Positions 1 through 8,948 of a stretch of DNA of 64,000 nucleotides are shown here, in pieces. Both the position numbers and the translations under genes were made by a program. Every line of letters starts with the position of its first letter. Position 1 is the stretch's first letter. The notes below the pieces were generated by a model, which worked only from the letters and a program-made list of their open reading frames with translations, ran no database searches and was not told the origin of the DNA. Origin of the DNA: Acinetobacter sp. A2 (GTDB lineage: Bacteria > Pseudomonadota > Gammaproteobacteria > Pseudomonadales > Moraxellaceae); NCBI RefSeq assembly GCF_012371325.1, contig NZ_JAAZQX010000003.1, positions 37,895-101,894 of the forward strand. Reading direction: 5' to 3'.

Positions 1-249
1 TGCCCGTACCTGAAAACGAAAACCTTGAGCGGTTTCGATCAGTTCAATCGAGCGACCATGTTGTAGCATGGCAAGTTGTTGTAAAAACTGACGTAATTGT
101 GTTTTGCTATATTTATCCTGAAAGGCTTCTTTTAGGCGCGCCAAAGACACTGCGCTATCACTGGCAAAAATAATAGCTTCAAGTTGCATTAGCAATTCAT
201 GCTGTTGCTCACCTTCAGACAGGTTTGAAACAATCTGTTCTGAGTTCAT
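1..249 (-). CDS. scpB: Segregation and condensation protein ScpB, N-terminal part
   Basis: The first 83 codons read from an ATG at 249 as MNSEQIVSNLSEGEQQHELL followed by an ILFA-like helix and a winged-helix fold; the rest lies beyond the window edge. ScpB is the kleisin-associated winged-helix subunit of the SMC-ScpAB complex that compacts and segregates the chromosome. Its ATG overlaps the scpA stop codon in an ATGA motif (246-249), so translation is probably coupled to scpA, which fits their fixed stoichiometry. The call rests mainly on this coupling to scpA and on the N-terminal pattern. The gene is partial because of the window boundary, not because it is broken. Confidence 0.85.
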   Translation of the reverse strand, partial: MNSEQIVSNLSEGEQQHELLMQLEAIIFASDSAVSLARLKEAFQDKYSKTQLRQFLQQLAMLQHGRSIELIETAQGFRFQVRA

Positions 250-1040
250 GCCTGCGCCCCTTGAATACTCAATGGTGCTTCAATACCACTGCTCACAATG
301 CATACCTTCTGCTGGCGAGTCAGTTCTAAAATAGCCATAAACGTCACCACCATACCCATTCGCCCCTGACTTGGCTTGAGTAGCGCATCAAAACTGAGAA
401 TTTCACCCGAGGCGAGTTTAGCTTCAATAAACGCAATTCGTTCTTCGAGCAAAACAGGTTCTTGCAAAATTTGATGGGTCACAGGTTCAGGACGGTTAAA
501 AATGCAGAACAACGCATCACGTAATTGATCGGCCGCATAGCCGACATTATTCACAGCAGTGTGTCCTAAGCCAACATTGGTGGCAAAGGTATCACGTTCT
601 AAAACTGGCATTTGCCCAAGGCGTTCCGCCGCTTGCTTGACTCTTAAATATGTTTCTAGGCGGTCAATCAGTTCTTGTTTCGGGTCTTTCTCAATTGCAC
701 TGGCGCTTGGTGCTTTTGGCAATAACAGCCGTGATTTTAAGTCGGCCAATAGTGCAGCCATCACCATATAGTCAGCAGTGAGCTCAATATTCAGTGATTT
801 CATAGCATCCATATACGACAGATATTGCGATGCAATAGGGGCAATATCTAACTGGAGTAAATCGAAGCCATTTTTTTGAATCAGGTAAATCAGAAAGTCG
901 AGTGGTCCTTCGAAATGCTCTAACAGAATTTCAAATGCTGCAGGAGGAATATATAAATCCTCTGGAATCGACTCTTGCCATTCATCTAACACACGAATGT
1001 GTTGGGCAGGTTCCATCGCATTGTGGAGGGATTGATTCAT
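246..1040 (-). CDS. scpA: Segregation and condensation protein ScpA (kleisin)
   Basis: The 264-residue protein has the typical ScpA core 'FEGPLDFLIYLIQKNGFDLLQLDIAPIA' (given here only as its start FEGPLDFL and end DIAPIA), followed by a helical linker and a C-terminal winged helix. ScpA bridges the heads of the SMC dimer and binds ScpB, forming the condensin that organises newly replicated origins. The length is close to the family norm. It is followed directly by scpB with a 4-base overlap. No strong Shine-Dalgarno sequence precedes the ATG at 1040, and the next in-frame ATG (codon 9) is possible, so the exact start is less certain than the identity. Confidence 0.93.
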   Translation of the reverse strand: MNQSLHNAMEPAQHIRVLDEWQESIPEDLYIPPAAFEILLEHFEGPLDFLIYLIQKNGFDLLQLDIAPIASQYLSYMDAMKSLNIELTADYMVMAALLADLKSRLLLPKAPSASAIEKDPKQELIDRLETYLRVKQAAERLGQMPVLERDTFATNVGLGHTAVNNVGYAADQLRDALFCIFNRPEPVTHQILQEPVLLEERIAFIEAKLASGEILSFDALLKPSQGRMGMVVTFMAILELTRQQKVCIVSSGIEAPLSIQGAQA

Positions 1041-1272
1041 TACAGTATTGGGCCACGCGAATTTTCAAAAGCATGCAAACGCTATTTCCGCTTTAGATAG
1101 GAGGAGCGGTAGAGAAATAGCACAAAATTAATAGCGGCTAGTCTAAAGGATATCGTGGTTGAAATAAATCTGTTCTACAACCAAATGTCAAAAAAAGCCA
1201 AAAATAAATAGGGGTATTTTCTTGGGTGATGATGTCACGAAAATAATAAATACAATGTGAATCAAGGAGTGC

Positions 1273-1890
1273 TTATTCAAAAGCACTCACATCACCCACA
1301 CCACGACGCATAATTTGCGGGCTGTCACCCGACAAGTCCACAATACTGGTGGTGCTGAGTGTGCCTAAGCCACCATCAATCAGTACGTCTATGCGTTTAC
1401 TGAGCTGTAAATCAATCTCGTAAGGATCATCTAATGGGTCTTCCTGACCTGGTAAAATCAGGGTGCTGGTCAGTAAAGGTTCACCCAGCTCTTTCAGCAG
1501 CATGCGGCAAATTGGGTTGCTTGGAATACGCAAACCAATAGTTTTTTTATTCGGATGCATTAAGCGACGTGGCACTTCACTGGTCGCAGGCAAAATAAAG
1601 GTCGTTACCGCTGGGGTATTGTTTTTTAGTAGACGATACATGGCATTGTCTACTTTGGCGTAGGTGGCAATATCCGATAAATCGGCACAAATAATGGCGT
1701 ACTGGTGTTTGGCACCTAAACCACGAATTTGTGAAATGCGCTCCATCGCATTTTTGTTACCAATCTGGCAACCAATTGCATAGGCAGCATCGGTTGGATA
1801 AACCACCACATCGCCCGCGCGTATGCGTTCAACCGCTTGGCTGATGAGACGCGGCTGCGGATTTTCAGGATGTACTCTTAAATGCAACAT
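1273..1890 (-). CDS. YciO/Sua5/YrdC-family threonylcarbamoyl-AMP synthase-like protein
   Basis: The 205-residue protein starts MLHLRVHPENPQPR and carries the YrdC-fold signature YPTDAAYAIGC near residue 30, with downstream KTIGLRIP and LLTSTLIL segments that match YciO-type proteins. Sua5/TsaC members make threonylcarbamoyl-AMP for tRNA t6A37. YciO is a related branch with weaker or uncertain activity, so the exact role here is inferred. I chose the ATG at 1890 because GAGGGA lies just upstream; a longer frame to 1929 has no better site. It stands between scpA and epmC on the same strand, 232 bases before scpA. Confidence 0.85.
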   Translation of the reverse strand: MLHLRVHPENPQPRLISQAVERIRAGDVVVYPTDAAYAIGCQIGNKNAMERISQIRGLGAKHQYAIICADLSDIATYAKVDNAMYRLLKNNTPAVTTFILPATSEVPRRLMHPNKKTIGLRIPSNPICRMLLKELGEPLLTSTLILPGQEDPLDDPYEIDLQLSKRIDVLIDGGLGTLSTTSIVDLSGDSPQIMRRGVGDVSAFE

Positions 1891-1981
1891 ATGAATTCCC
1901 TCAGTGCGTAATTGTGTTCGTCGCTTCATTATGAAAGGGGATGGATGTCACTTGCAATCATTGCCCCATGCTTTATTGCAT

Positions 1982-2644
1982 TTAATCTAGATTTTTACGT
2001 TCAAATTCTTCAATTTGTAATGTTTTGCCACCTCGGGTGCAGTAACAAATACATTCAATCAAGCGTTTTGCATCGCGTGGTAATTTGGCTTCGCCATTAA
2101 AATAACGCTGCACTTGTGCAAAGACATTGTCTTTAAAAGTGCTGCCATCTCCACCTTCACCCGTCAGGTTGTCTAAAGACACGCGGAATTTACGCCCAAA
2201 CGCTTGAGCAAACAGCCATTCTATTGCCTGCGGCTTTATTTCGACTTGTTCAAACAAGGCTTGTTGTTCTTGAGTGCGACCATCGGGGGCATACCAATAG
2301 CCTAAATCGGACAATAGGCGGCGTTGTTCACCTGCAATGGTCCAGTGGCTAATTTCATGCAGTGCACTATTAAAGAAGCCATGCGCAAATTGAATTCGTG
2401 CAGGTTGGTCTGTTGTTGCAGGAAAGTACTCAGGTTCAAAGTCACCTTTGACCAAGTTCACATTTAGGTGGGAAAACCAGTGATTAAAGTGTAAGATGAG
2501 CCAGTCCACCTGTTCCGCTTCTGTATTCAGTTTGGCCCAGTCCGAGAGTTGCACTTGGGGGGGCGAAGTGTCAGAATTGGTGGTTGGAAGTGTGCTCACA
2601 AGTGATGAAAAATTCACTTCTGTTTGCGGCTGCAACAGATGCAT
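1982..2644 (-). CDS. epmC: Elongation factor P hydroxylase EpmC (YfcM family)
   Basis: The protein is 220 residues from the ATG at 2644, or 225 from a TTG at 2659. It contains a conserved ALHEISHWTIAGEQRR metal-site segment (HExxH-like with a following Trp) and the HGFFNSALHE block typical of EpmC. EpmC hydroxylates the beta-lysylated lysine of elongation factor P, the last step of EF-P maturation. The EpmA and EpmB partners are not in this window. The N-terminal 40 residues are Ser/Thr-rich and less conserved. The neighbours on either side are unrelated. Identity rests on the family motif rather than on context. Confidence 0.85.
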   Translation of the reverse strand: MHLLQPQTEVNFSSLVSTLPTTNSDTSPPQVQLSDWAKLNTEAEQVDWLILHFNHWFSHLNVNLVKGDFEPEYFPATTDQPARIQFAHGFFNSALHEISHWTIAGEQRRLLSDLGYWYAPDGRTQEQQALFEQVEIKPQAIEWLFAQAFGRKFRVSLDNLTGEGGDGSTFKDNVFAQVQRYFNGEAKLPRDAKRLIECICYCTRGGKTLQIEEFERKNLD

Positions 2645-2742
2645 GACTGTGTTACCCAAAATTGGTCTGTCTAAATAAGTACAAAATTGTATCTTAATCT
2701 TTGACAGAGTACTGATGAATTTGTAGAATTGCCGCCTTAATT

Positions 2743-3300
2743 ATGTCAGCAAATACCTTTCCGGCACAGATTGAGCCGTTTAAATGGGCTGAACAGGGCT
2801 TTACATGGTCAGGTAACCTGCCATTGTCTCGCTTTGCTCGTATCGCCCGTGAAGCTGTTGGATCAATTGATGATCAATTGGTTAACATAGACTGTAAGCT
2901 ATCAATGGATGCGTATCATCGCATTGCATGGCTAGATGGTCATATTGAAACGAAAGTTCCAATGGAATGCCAGCGTTGCTTGGGTTCTGTAGAAATAGAC
3001 CTCGTTTCAGATTTTCATCTAGCTCTTGTGGATGATGAGTCACTGATAGAGCGCTTGGATGAGGATGCTGATTTCATTGTATTAGGTGAAAGTGAAGCCA
3101 CCAGCAAAGGCGATTATGACTCGCCAGCGACGGCTAATTTACTGACACTTATAGAAGATGAATTGTTATTGTTGTTGCCTTTATCTCCTAAGCATGATGC
3201 TTGCGAGCATAAGCATCAACCTGCCATTCAGAACATTGCTGAAGAAAAACGTGATAATCCGTTTGATGTTTTGGCAAGTTTGAAAGGTAAACTTAACTGA
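2743..3300 (+). CDS. yceD: YceD/DUF177 23S rRNA accumulation protein
   Basis: The 185-residue protein has the central DUF177 signature around KVPMECQRCLG, with a CxxC pair, and an acidic C-terminal half ending DNPFDVLASLKGKLN, a tail typical of YceD. In E. coli and plants DUF177 proteins are needed for 23S rRNA accumulation. The gene lies 76 bases upstream of rpmF on the same strand, the arrangement conserved across bacteria, and probably shares its transcript with rpmF. No clear Shine-Dalgarno sequence precedes the ATG at 2743. Confidence 0.9.
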   Translation: MSANTFPAQIEPFKWAEQGFTWSGNLPLSRFARIAREAVGSIDDQLVNIDCKLSMDAYHRIAWLDGHIETKVPMECQRCLGSVEIDLVSDFHLALVDDESLIERLDEDADFIVLGESEATSKGDYDSPATANLLTLIEDELLLLLPLSPKHDACEHKHQPAIQNIAEEKRDNPFDVLASLKGKLN

Positions 3301-3376
3301 AAATTATGTTATAATTTCCAGTTAAGACAACTCAATTTGTTCTGATCCATTTTTTCGATCTTTGTAAGGAGCCATC

Positions 3377-3562
3377 ATGGCCGTTCAGCAAAACCGTAAA
3401 AGTCGCTCTCGCCGTGACATGCGCCGTTCACATGACGCTTTAACCGAGAATGCATTAACTGTAGACCAAGCTACTGGTGAAACTCATCGTCGTCACCACG
3501 TAACTAAAGATGGTTTCTACCGTGGTCGTCAATTATTCGCTAAAGCAGCAGATGCTGAATAA
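3377..3562 (+). CDS. rpmF: 50S ribosomal protein L32
   Basis: The 61-residue basic protein begins [20 protein letters not shown], the classical L32 N-terminus, preceded by an AAGGAG site. L32 is a small large-subunit protein near the peptidyl-transferase region. It is the non-zinc form: the CxxC...C zinc ligands of the paralogous type are absent. It follows yceD and is closed by a strong terminator, so unlike many species rpmF here is transcriptionally separated from the downstream fab genes. Confidence 0.98.
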
Positions 3563-3600
3563 TTGGTGATGTATTAAGCGTCAAGCTTAGTAGAAAAAAT

Positions 3601-3623
3601 GGGAGCGTAAGCTCCCTTTTTTT
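3601..3623 (+). terminator. Rho-independent terminator of yceD-rpmF
   Basis: A GGGAGC/GCTCCC stem with a GTAA loop is followed by seven T residues. It lies 38 bases past the rpmF stop. Confidence 0.95.
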
Positions 3624-3766
3624 GTGCCCGATTTTTGTTGTATTTGGCAATTACTAAAAGCAAAATTAAGTGTTAAATTTTCGCTCCATAACTGAGCTTA
3701 CATGAGAAGGTGTGGATTGTAGCTGCTAAAAACTACAATTTGCGCATCTTAATTAAAGGATTTTTT

Positions 3767-4753
3767 ATGTCTGCTAAACGACTCGAGCAAGCAGCTCAAG
3801 CCACTAAAACTGCATTTGTCTTTCCTGGTCAAGGCTCACAAAAAGCCGGTATGTTGGCTGAGCTTGCAGAACAGTTTAGCGGTGTGCGCGAAACATTTGC
3901 AGAAGCCTCTGAAGCAATTGGCTTTGACTTATGGCACATTGCACAAAGTGGTGAAGGTTTAGACCAAACAGAATTTACTCAGCCGGTATTACTCACTGCA
4001 AGTATCGCATTATGGCGTGAGTGGTTAGAGCTGGGTGGTGTTGCACCAAAATACTTGGCAGGGCACTCATTAGGCGAATACAGCGCATTGGTTGCAGCAG
4101 GCAGCCTAAGCTTGGGCGATGCAGTCAAATTGGTGAACTTACGTGGTAAGTTAATGCAAAATGCTGTACCACAAGGGCAGGGCGCTATGGCGGCTATTTT
4201 GGGTCTTGAAGATGCCAAAGTGCTAGAGCTATGTGAACAAGTCAATGTACAAGGTCGTGGCTCGGTAGAAGCAGCGAACTACAACGCGCAAGGCCAAGTC
4301 GTGATTGCAGGCGATAAAACTTTAGTCGAAGCTGTGATGGCATTGGCTAAAGAAAATGGTGGCAAAGCTATTGCACTGCCTGTATCTGTACCTTCGCACT
4401 GTTCATTGATGAAACCTGCGGCAGAACAGTTTGCACAAGCTTTGGAACAAACTGCCATTGAGCTACCGCGTATTCCTGTAATACAAAATGTCAACGCTGG
4501 AATCGCGGCAGATGTTGCGCAATTAGGTCAGGCACTTACTGCGCAATTGTATCAATCGGTGCAGTGGACACAAACTATGCAATATCTACAAGATCAAGGT
4601 ATTGAATATATCGTGGAATGTGGGCCAGGCAACGTATTGGCGAATCTTGCGAAGCGTTTACCGAATATCGAAAAAGCATTCCCACTCGACACACAAAGTC
4701 GTATGGAAGATGCGCTAAATGCCATTTTGGTGGCAGAAGGGAAAATTGCATGA
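3767..4753 (+). CDS. fabD: Malonyl-CoA:ACP transacylase
   Basis: The 328-residue enzyme transfers malonyl from CoA to acyl carrier protein, committing malonate to fatty-acid synthesis. Visible motifs are FVFPGQGSQ near residue 20, the nucleophile elbow GHSLGE with Ser101, and the VPSHCSLM segment that carries the second catalytic histidine. The start ATG at 3767 has AAAGGA upstream; an in-frame extension to 3710 lacks support. Its stop overlaps the fabG start (ATGA, 4750-4753), so the two are translationally coupled. plsX and fabH, which commonly precede fabD, are absent here. Confidence 0.97.
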   Translation: MSAKRLEQAAQATKTAFVFPGQGSQKAGMLAELAEQFSGVRETFAEASEAIGFDLWHIAQSGEGLDQTEFTQPVLLTASIALWREWLELGGVAPKYLAGHSLGEYSALVAAGSLSLGDAVKLVNLRGKLMQNAVPQGQGAMAAILGLEDAKVLELCEQVNVQGRGSVEAANYNAQGQVVIAGDKTLVEAVMALAKENGGKAIALPVSVPSHCSLMKPAAEQFAQALEQTAIELPRIPVIQNVNAGIAADVAQLGQALTAQLYQSVQWTQTMQYLQDQGIEYIVECGPGNVLANLAKRLPNIEKAFPLDTQSRMEDALNAILVAEGKIA

Positions 4754-5484
4754 CACAAGAACGTAAAGTTGCATTAGTCACAGGTGCAAGCCGAGGGATT
4801 GGTGCAGCCATCGCTCAGCAACTTATTCAAGACGGTTTTTTTGTGGTAGGTACTGCCACTTCTGAAGCGGGCGCAGAAAAATTATCGGCAAGTTTTGCAG
4901 AAAACGGTGCAGGTAAAGTTTTAGATGTTCGTGATGGTGCTGCCATTGATGCCTTAGTTTCTGACATTGAACAAAGCTATGGTTCAGTTTTGGTATTGGT
5001 TAACAATGCAGGCATCACCAAAGATAATTTGTTACTGCGTATGTCAGAAGATGACTGGGATGACATTCTCAATATCCACCTGAAAGCAGTTTACCGTTTA
5101 TCTAAACGTGTCTTGAAAGGCATGACCAAAGCACGTTTTGGACGCATTATTAATATTAGTTCTGTGGTGGCACATTTTGCGAACCCAGGACAAGCCAACT
5201 ATTCTGCGGCAAAAGCTGGTATTGAGGCATTCAGCCGAAGCCTTGCTAAAGAAATGGGCAGTCGTCAAATTACAGTAAACTCGGTTGCGCCGGGCTTTAT
5301 TGCAACTGAAATGACAGATCAGTTAAGTGAAGAAATTCGCAAAAAAATGAGTGAGCAAGTGGCATTAAACCGTTTAGGTGATCCACAAGATATCGCAAAT
5401 GCAGTGAGTTTCTTGGCTTCTGACAAAGCTGGTTACATCACTGGTACAGTGTTACACGTAAATGGTGGTTTATACATGAGCTAA
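4750..5484 (+). CDS. fabG: 3-oxoacyl-ACP reductase
   Basis: The 244-residue short-chain dehydrogenase carries the TGASRGIG cofactor motif near the N-terminus, NNAGIT, and the catalytic Ser with YSAAK. It reduces 3-oxoacyl-ACP with NADPH in each elongation cycle. The family tail [13 protein letters not shown] is intact. It starts inside the fabD stop codon and is followed 83 bases later by acpP, giving the conserved order fabD-fabG-acpP. A longer in-frame reading upstream from 4618 runs through fabD and is not the start. Confidence 0.97.
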   Translation: MTQERKVALVTGASRGIGAAIAQQLIQDGFFVVGTATSEAGAEKLSASFAENGAGKVLDVRDGAAIDALVSDIEQSYGSVLVLVNNAGITKDNLLLRMSEDDWDDILNIHLKAVYRLSKRVLKGMTKARFGRIINISSVVAHFANPGQANYSAAKAGIEAFSRSLAKEMGSRQITVNSVAPGFIATEMTDQLSEEIRKKMSEQVALNRLGDPQDIANAVSFLASDKAGYITGTVLHVNGGLYMS

Positions 5485-5567
5485 GCTCAAGTATAAACTT
5501 TCAAAATTTTATAGATTCAATTAAACTAACGGCATTAAAAACGCCACAAGCAATGAGGAGAATTCCT

Positions 5568-5804
5568 GTGAGCGATATCGAACAACGCGTTAAACAAGCG
5601 GTTGCAGAACAACTTGGTCTTAAAGCTGAAGAAATCAAAAACGAAGCATCTTTTATGGATGACTTAGGTGCTGACTCTTTAGACTTAGTAGAGCTTGTAA
5701 TGTCTTTCGAAAACGATTTTGACATCACAATCCCAGACGAAGATTCTAACGAAATCACAACAGTTCAATCAGCAATTGACTACGTAACTAAAAAACTTGG
5801 TTAA
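5568..5804 (+). CDS. acpP: Acyl carrier protein
   Basis: The 78-residue acidic carrier begins with a GTG at 5568 ([18 protein letters not shown]), seven bases after a GAGGAG site; the upstream in-frame ATG at 5553 lies inside that site and is unlikely. The DSL motif holds Ser37, which receives 4'-phosphopantetheine. AcpP carries the growing acyl chain between FabD, FabG and the other synthase enzymes. Its own leader and a strong terminator suggest extra monocistronic expression. Confidence 0.97.
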   Translation: MSDIEQRVKQAVAEQLGLKAEEIKNEASFMDDLGADSLDLVELVMSFENDFDITIPDEDSNEITTVQSAIDYVTKKLG

Positions 5805-5830
5805 TTGTTGATTTCAGCACTGCTGAAATG

Positions 5831-5855
5831 AAAGCCACCGCAAGGTGGCTTTTTT
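5831..5855 (+). terminator. Terminator of acpP
   Basis: AAAGCCACC and GGTGGCTTTTTT pair around a GCAA loop. Just before it (5811-5829) is a second perfect hairpin, ATTTCAGCA/TGCTGAAAT. Confidence 0.95.
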
Positions 5856-6050
5856 ATGTGCTGGAGTTTTAAAATGAAACATGAAAAACGGCTTGTTTTT
5901 GAATATGTGATGCAGTTTACATTTTGTTACCAAGCTAATGTCTAATCACAACCGAAGTGGCTTATTTTTTAGTTATAAATAAATGAGAACATCGTGCTCA
6001 TGCAAATGAGTGACGCTTTATAACAGCAGAAAAGAAAATAGGAGCACCTC

Positions 6051-6524
6051 ATGGGTCTTTTTGATTTTGTAAAAGGGATTGGTAAGAAAAACACAGCACC
6101 TGCAGAGCCACAAGCTGCACCAAGCACACCGGCAGAACCTTCTGCACAAGAAATTGCCAACAAACTTTTGGGGCATGTAAAAAGCTTAGGTTTGCCAATT
6201 ACAGGTTTATCGGTCAGCTATAACGCAACGACAGACTTAGCTACGGTGCGTGGACAGGTAAATAGTCAGGCAGACCGTGAAAAAATTGTTCTTGCGGTAG
6301 GTAATATTGACCACGTTGCACAAGTAGATGATCAACTCACTGTTGCAACACCAGAGCCAGAAAGCAAGTTCTACACAGTAAAATCGGGCGATACTTTGTC
6401 TAAAATTTCTAAAGAATTTTATGGCGATGCCAACCAGTACAACAAAATCTTTGAAGCTAACCGCCCATTGCTGAAAAATGCCGATGACATTTTCCCAGGG
6501 CAAGTGTTGCGTATTCCTGCTTAA
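6051..6524 (+). CDS. BON-LysM domain protein (YgaU/Kbp-like)
   Basis: The 157-residue protein starts MGLFDFVKGIGKK, then a Pro/Ala-rich linker, a BON domain (about residues 45-100) and a C-terminal LysM domain starting at FYTVKSGDTLSKISKEFYGD. This architecture and length match E. coli YgaU/Kbp, a cytoplasmic potassium-binding protein, and related proteins annotated as peptidoglycan-binding. No signal peptide is present, so a cytoplasmic location is more likely than a wall role. An AGGAG-type site precedes the ATG. It is monocistronic, with its own terminator. Confidence 0.9.
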   Translation: MGLFDFVKGIGKKNTAPAEPQAAPSTPAEPSAQEIANKLLGHVKSLGLPITGLSVSYNATTDLATVRGQVNSQADREKIVLAVGNIDHVAQVDDQLTVATPEPESKFYTVKSGDTLSKISKEFYGDANQYNKIFEANRPLLKNADDIFPGQVLRIPA

Positions 6525-6537
6525 AACTAGGCAATCT

Positions 6538-6567
6538 AAAAAAAGGCGCAATATGCGCTTTTTTTGT
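6538..6567. terminator. Bidirectional terminator after the BON-LysM gene
   Basis: GCGCA/TGCGC stem flanked by A-run on the left and T-run on the right, between convergent genes at 6524 and 6574. Confidence 0.85.
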
Positions 6568-6573
6568 GGGGAG

Positions 6574-7041
6574 TTATTGATCCATCCAAATACTAAATAA
6601 AAACAGTGAAAAACCCAAGACTAAAAATAATTTGGCAGATGCTTGAACAAGGGTAAACACGGTGGAATCTTTAGGTTGTGGATTCAGTAAATGGTCTTCT
6701 GAATTGTAAACATGCACAACTCTTGCGCCTGCGGCATAACCAACTTCTGATATTGCCCGAATTTCTAAATGGCTGAGTGGATGATCAAGTGGTTCTTTGA
6801 CTTGTAACAATAGAATAGATGCAGGCTGATACCACGGACGTTGGGCTTGTTTTAACAAAGTCTTTAGGGTGAGTACAGTTGCATCAAAATCTGCAATAAG
6901 CGTTTGTGAATGCTCATGCTCCAAATGGGAGTGTACAGTTGTGATTATATTTTGCTGCGGATGTTCAAGCAGATGCATGTGTTTGCTGTATAGGTGTACC
7001 CACACCGCTCTAGGGTGTTGTTTTAAATGATGATCTAGCAT
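6574..7041 (-). CDS. His-rich protein with C-terminal membrane anchor, function unknown
   Basis: I do not recognise a family. The 155-residue protein starts MLDHHLKQHPRAVWVHLYSK; I chose the ATG at 7041 because an AGGTGG site precedes it, whereas the frame extension uses a GTG inside that site. The first 50 residues hold many histidines (HLYSKHMHLLEH, HSHLEHEHS). The middle looks soluble, with an alpha/beta character. The last about 20 residues (from AKLFLVLGF to SIWMDQ) form one hydrophobic helix, suggesting a tail-anchored inner-membrane protein. It is convergent with the BON-LysM gene. A metal-linked role is only a guess from the histidines. Confidence 0.7.
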   Translation of the reverse strand: MLDHHLKQHPRAVWVHLYSKHMHLLEHPQQNIITTVHSHLEHEHSQTLIADFDATVLTLKTLLKQAQRPWYQPASILLLQVKEPLDHPLSHLEIRAISEVGYAAGARVVHVYNSEDHLLNPQPKDSTVFTLVQASAKLFLVLGFSLFLFSIWMDQ

Positions 7042-7300
7042 ATTTGTAACCCCCACCTATAAATATTCGTTATTTTAACAGCACAATTTTTGTATGCTTA
7101 TAGCTTTTTATGCCTAATGATATGGATTAACTAAATTTTTCTAATTGCTCTAGTGATGAGCGCCTTATCATTATCTAAATGTCGTTTTTAAAGTGCTTAT
7201 TTGGTTTTATATAAAACACCTAAATTTTTCAAATAAAAGCCGATGTTTGGTTAGTTGTATTTATTATTTTGGACTATAGCAATTAGAGTGATAAATTGAA
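7042..7300. other. Intergenic region, AT-rich
   Basis: Together with the terminator that follows it, this makes about 300 gene-free bases between the His-rich gene and nrdB. It must carry the promoter of the His-rich gene. I see no convincing promoter hexamers, ORF or repeat in it. Confidence 0.5.
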
Positions 7301-7335
7301 AAAAATCATCCTGCAAAGCTTGCAGGATGATTTTT
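7301..7335 (-). terminator. Terminator of nrdB
   Basis: A 15-bp near-perfect hairpin (ATCATCCTGCA / TGCAGGATGAT arms, AAGCT loop) flanked by A5 and T5 lies 9 bases past the nrdB stop and could work in both directions. Confidence 0.93.
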
Positions 7336-7343
7336 ATAATAAA

Positions 7344-8627
7344 TTACCAGCTTAACGCACCACCAGTCTGATAGTCCGTCACACGCGTTTCAAAGAAGTT
7401 CTTCTCTTTACGCAAGTCCATCATTTCAGACATCCATTGGAATGGGTTGTTTACGCCAGCAAACTGTTCAGGTAAACCCAACTGGCTTAAACGACGGTTA
7501 CAGATGAATTTCAAGTATTCTTCCATCATGCCTGCGTTCATGCCCAATACGCCACGTGGCATCGTGTCACGTGCATATTCAATTTCAAGCATAGTACCTT
7601 CAAGAATCATTTGAATTACTTCTTGCTGGAATTCTGCTGTCCATAGATGAGGGTTTTCAATCTTGATTTGGTTAATCATGTCGATACCAAAGTTCAAGTG
7701 CATAGATTCATCACGTAAAATGTACTGGAATTGCTCTGCAACACCATTCATTTTGTTACGACGACCCATCGATAAGATTTGGCTAAAACCGCAATAGAAG
7801 AAAATACCTTCAAGTACACAATAGAATGCGATCAGGTTGCGCAGCAAAATTTGGTCGTTTTCAGGTGTACCAGTTTTGAAAGTTGGATCACTTAAAGATT
7901 GCGTGTATTTCAAGCCCCATGCCGCTTTACGTGCAACCGATGGTACTTCACGGTACATGTTGAAGACTTCGCCTTCGTCCATACCCAAAGACTCGATACA
8001 GTATTGGTAGGCATGAGTGTGAATTGCTTCTTCAAATGCTTGACGCAAAATGTATTGGCGGCATTCTGGGTTGGTGATATGGCGATAAATAGCCAATACC
8101 AAGTTGTTTGCAACCAATGAGTCTGCAGTAGAGAAGAAACCGAGTGAACGCATTACAATAGTGCGCTCATCTTCAGTTAAGCCATTTTCAGACTTCCACA
8201 ACGCAATGTCGTGGTTCATGTTCACTTCTTGTGGCATCCAGTGGTTTGCACAACCATCTAGATATTTTTGCCATGCCCATTCGTATTTGAAAGGTACAAG
8301 CTGGTTTAAGTCTGCACGACAGTTGATCATGGCTTTATCATCAACCTGTACGCGTGACGCACCCATTTCCAGCTCTTCAAGACCTGGAGCTACATCCAGT
8401 TGTTCTAGAGCGTTAGATGCTCTTGCCAACGGATCGGTTGAATCTGTTGTTCCACTTCTAACGGTTGCAGCGGGTTGTGCAGTTGCCACAGGCGTCTGTG
8501 GTTGCTCTGCATCAGATACCATCTGCGGATCATGCGCTTTTTGCGGCTCGACGGGCGCAGGCTTGTGTTCAGGAGCAGCCGGTTTTTGCGAATCATCTTC
8601 GAAATCGTCCCAACTTAGGATAGACAT
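7344..8627 (-). CDS. nrdB: Class Ia ribonucleotide reductase, beta subunit
   Basis: The 427-residue subunit houses the di-iron/tyrosyl radical cofactor that starts ribonucleotide reduction in NrdA. The core has the iron-ligand helix [13 protein letters not shown], where the E-x-x-H ligands are followed four residues later by the radical tyrosine, and the helix [11 protein letters not shown]. The C-terminal peptide [11 protein letters not shown] is the tail that docks to NrdA. The first about 70 residues are a Pro/Gln/Ala-rich extension absent from E. coli NrdB and likely disordered. A GAGAGA site precedes the ATG. It is downstream of nrdA, but separated by two small genes. Confidence 0.97.
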   Translation of the reverse strand: MSILSWDDFEDDSQKPAAPEHKPAPVEPQKAHDPQMVSDAEQPQTPVATAQPAATVRSGTTDSTDPLARASNALEQLDVAPGLEELEMGASRVQVDDKAMINCRADLNQLVPFKYEWAWQKYLDGCANHWMPQEVNMNHDIALWKSENGLTEDERTIVMRSLGFFSTADSLVANNLVLAIYRHITNPECRQYILRQAFEEAIHTHAYQYCIESLGMDEGEVFNMYREVPSVARKAAWGLKYTQSLSDPTFKTGTPENDQILLRNLIAFYCVLEGIFFYCGFSQILSMGRRNKMNGVAEQFQYILRDESMHLNFGIDMINQIKIENPHLWTAEFQQEVIQMILEGTMLEIEYARDTMPRGVLGMNAGMMEEYLKFICNRRLSQLGLPEQFAGVNNPFQWMSEMMDLRKEKNFFETRVTDYQTGGALSW

Positions 8628-8766
8628 ATCAATTCTCTCTTCGTTGCTTTATATCTTTTATGGACATCCAGCCACGCTGAGATGTCTTACTATACGCTTA
8701 ATTTGTGAAAGCAAAATTAAGTTTTGCTCATCTTGGTCTGAAAAATGTACGTTCTGATCAAGCTGC

Positions 8767-8901
8767 TCACGACTTATTTTGCTTTCGCTGTTGTTTCACC
8801 GCTTGCACCCAAAAGTAAGCAATCGGTGCGTAAAACAATACAACAAAGGAAATCAGCAAGACCGCAAGTCCTAACATATAGTTGTGGGTCATGTGTGGCA
8901 T
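8767..8901 (-). CDS. Small membrane protein, 44 residues, unknown function
   Basis: This reading frame is short but well supported: an AAGGA site lies 8 bases before the ATG at 8901, and the protein (start MPHMTHNYMLGLAVLLISFV) has one strong transmembrane helix followed by a basic tail ending KQQRKQNKS. Orientation by the positive-inside rule puts the tail in the cytoplasm. It lies between nrdA and nrdB on the same strand. I know of no function; its position could be incidental to the nrd genes or mean co-expression. Confidence 0.7.
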   Translation of the reverse strand: MPHMTHNYMLGLAVLLISFVVLFYAPIAYFWVQAVKQQRKQNKS

Positions 8902-8948
8902 GATGATTTCCTTTAATGTTTAGATTGGTTGAAACCCACGAATGAATT

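Noticed and set aside
8104..8757. 217-residue open frame on the plus strand opposite nrdB
   Set aside because: It is antisense to the 5' part of nrdB and its promoter region, Ser/Cys-rich with no motif or ribosome site, and is a by-product of nrdB codon usage.
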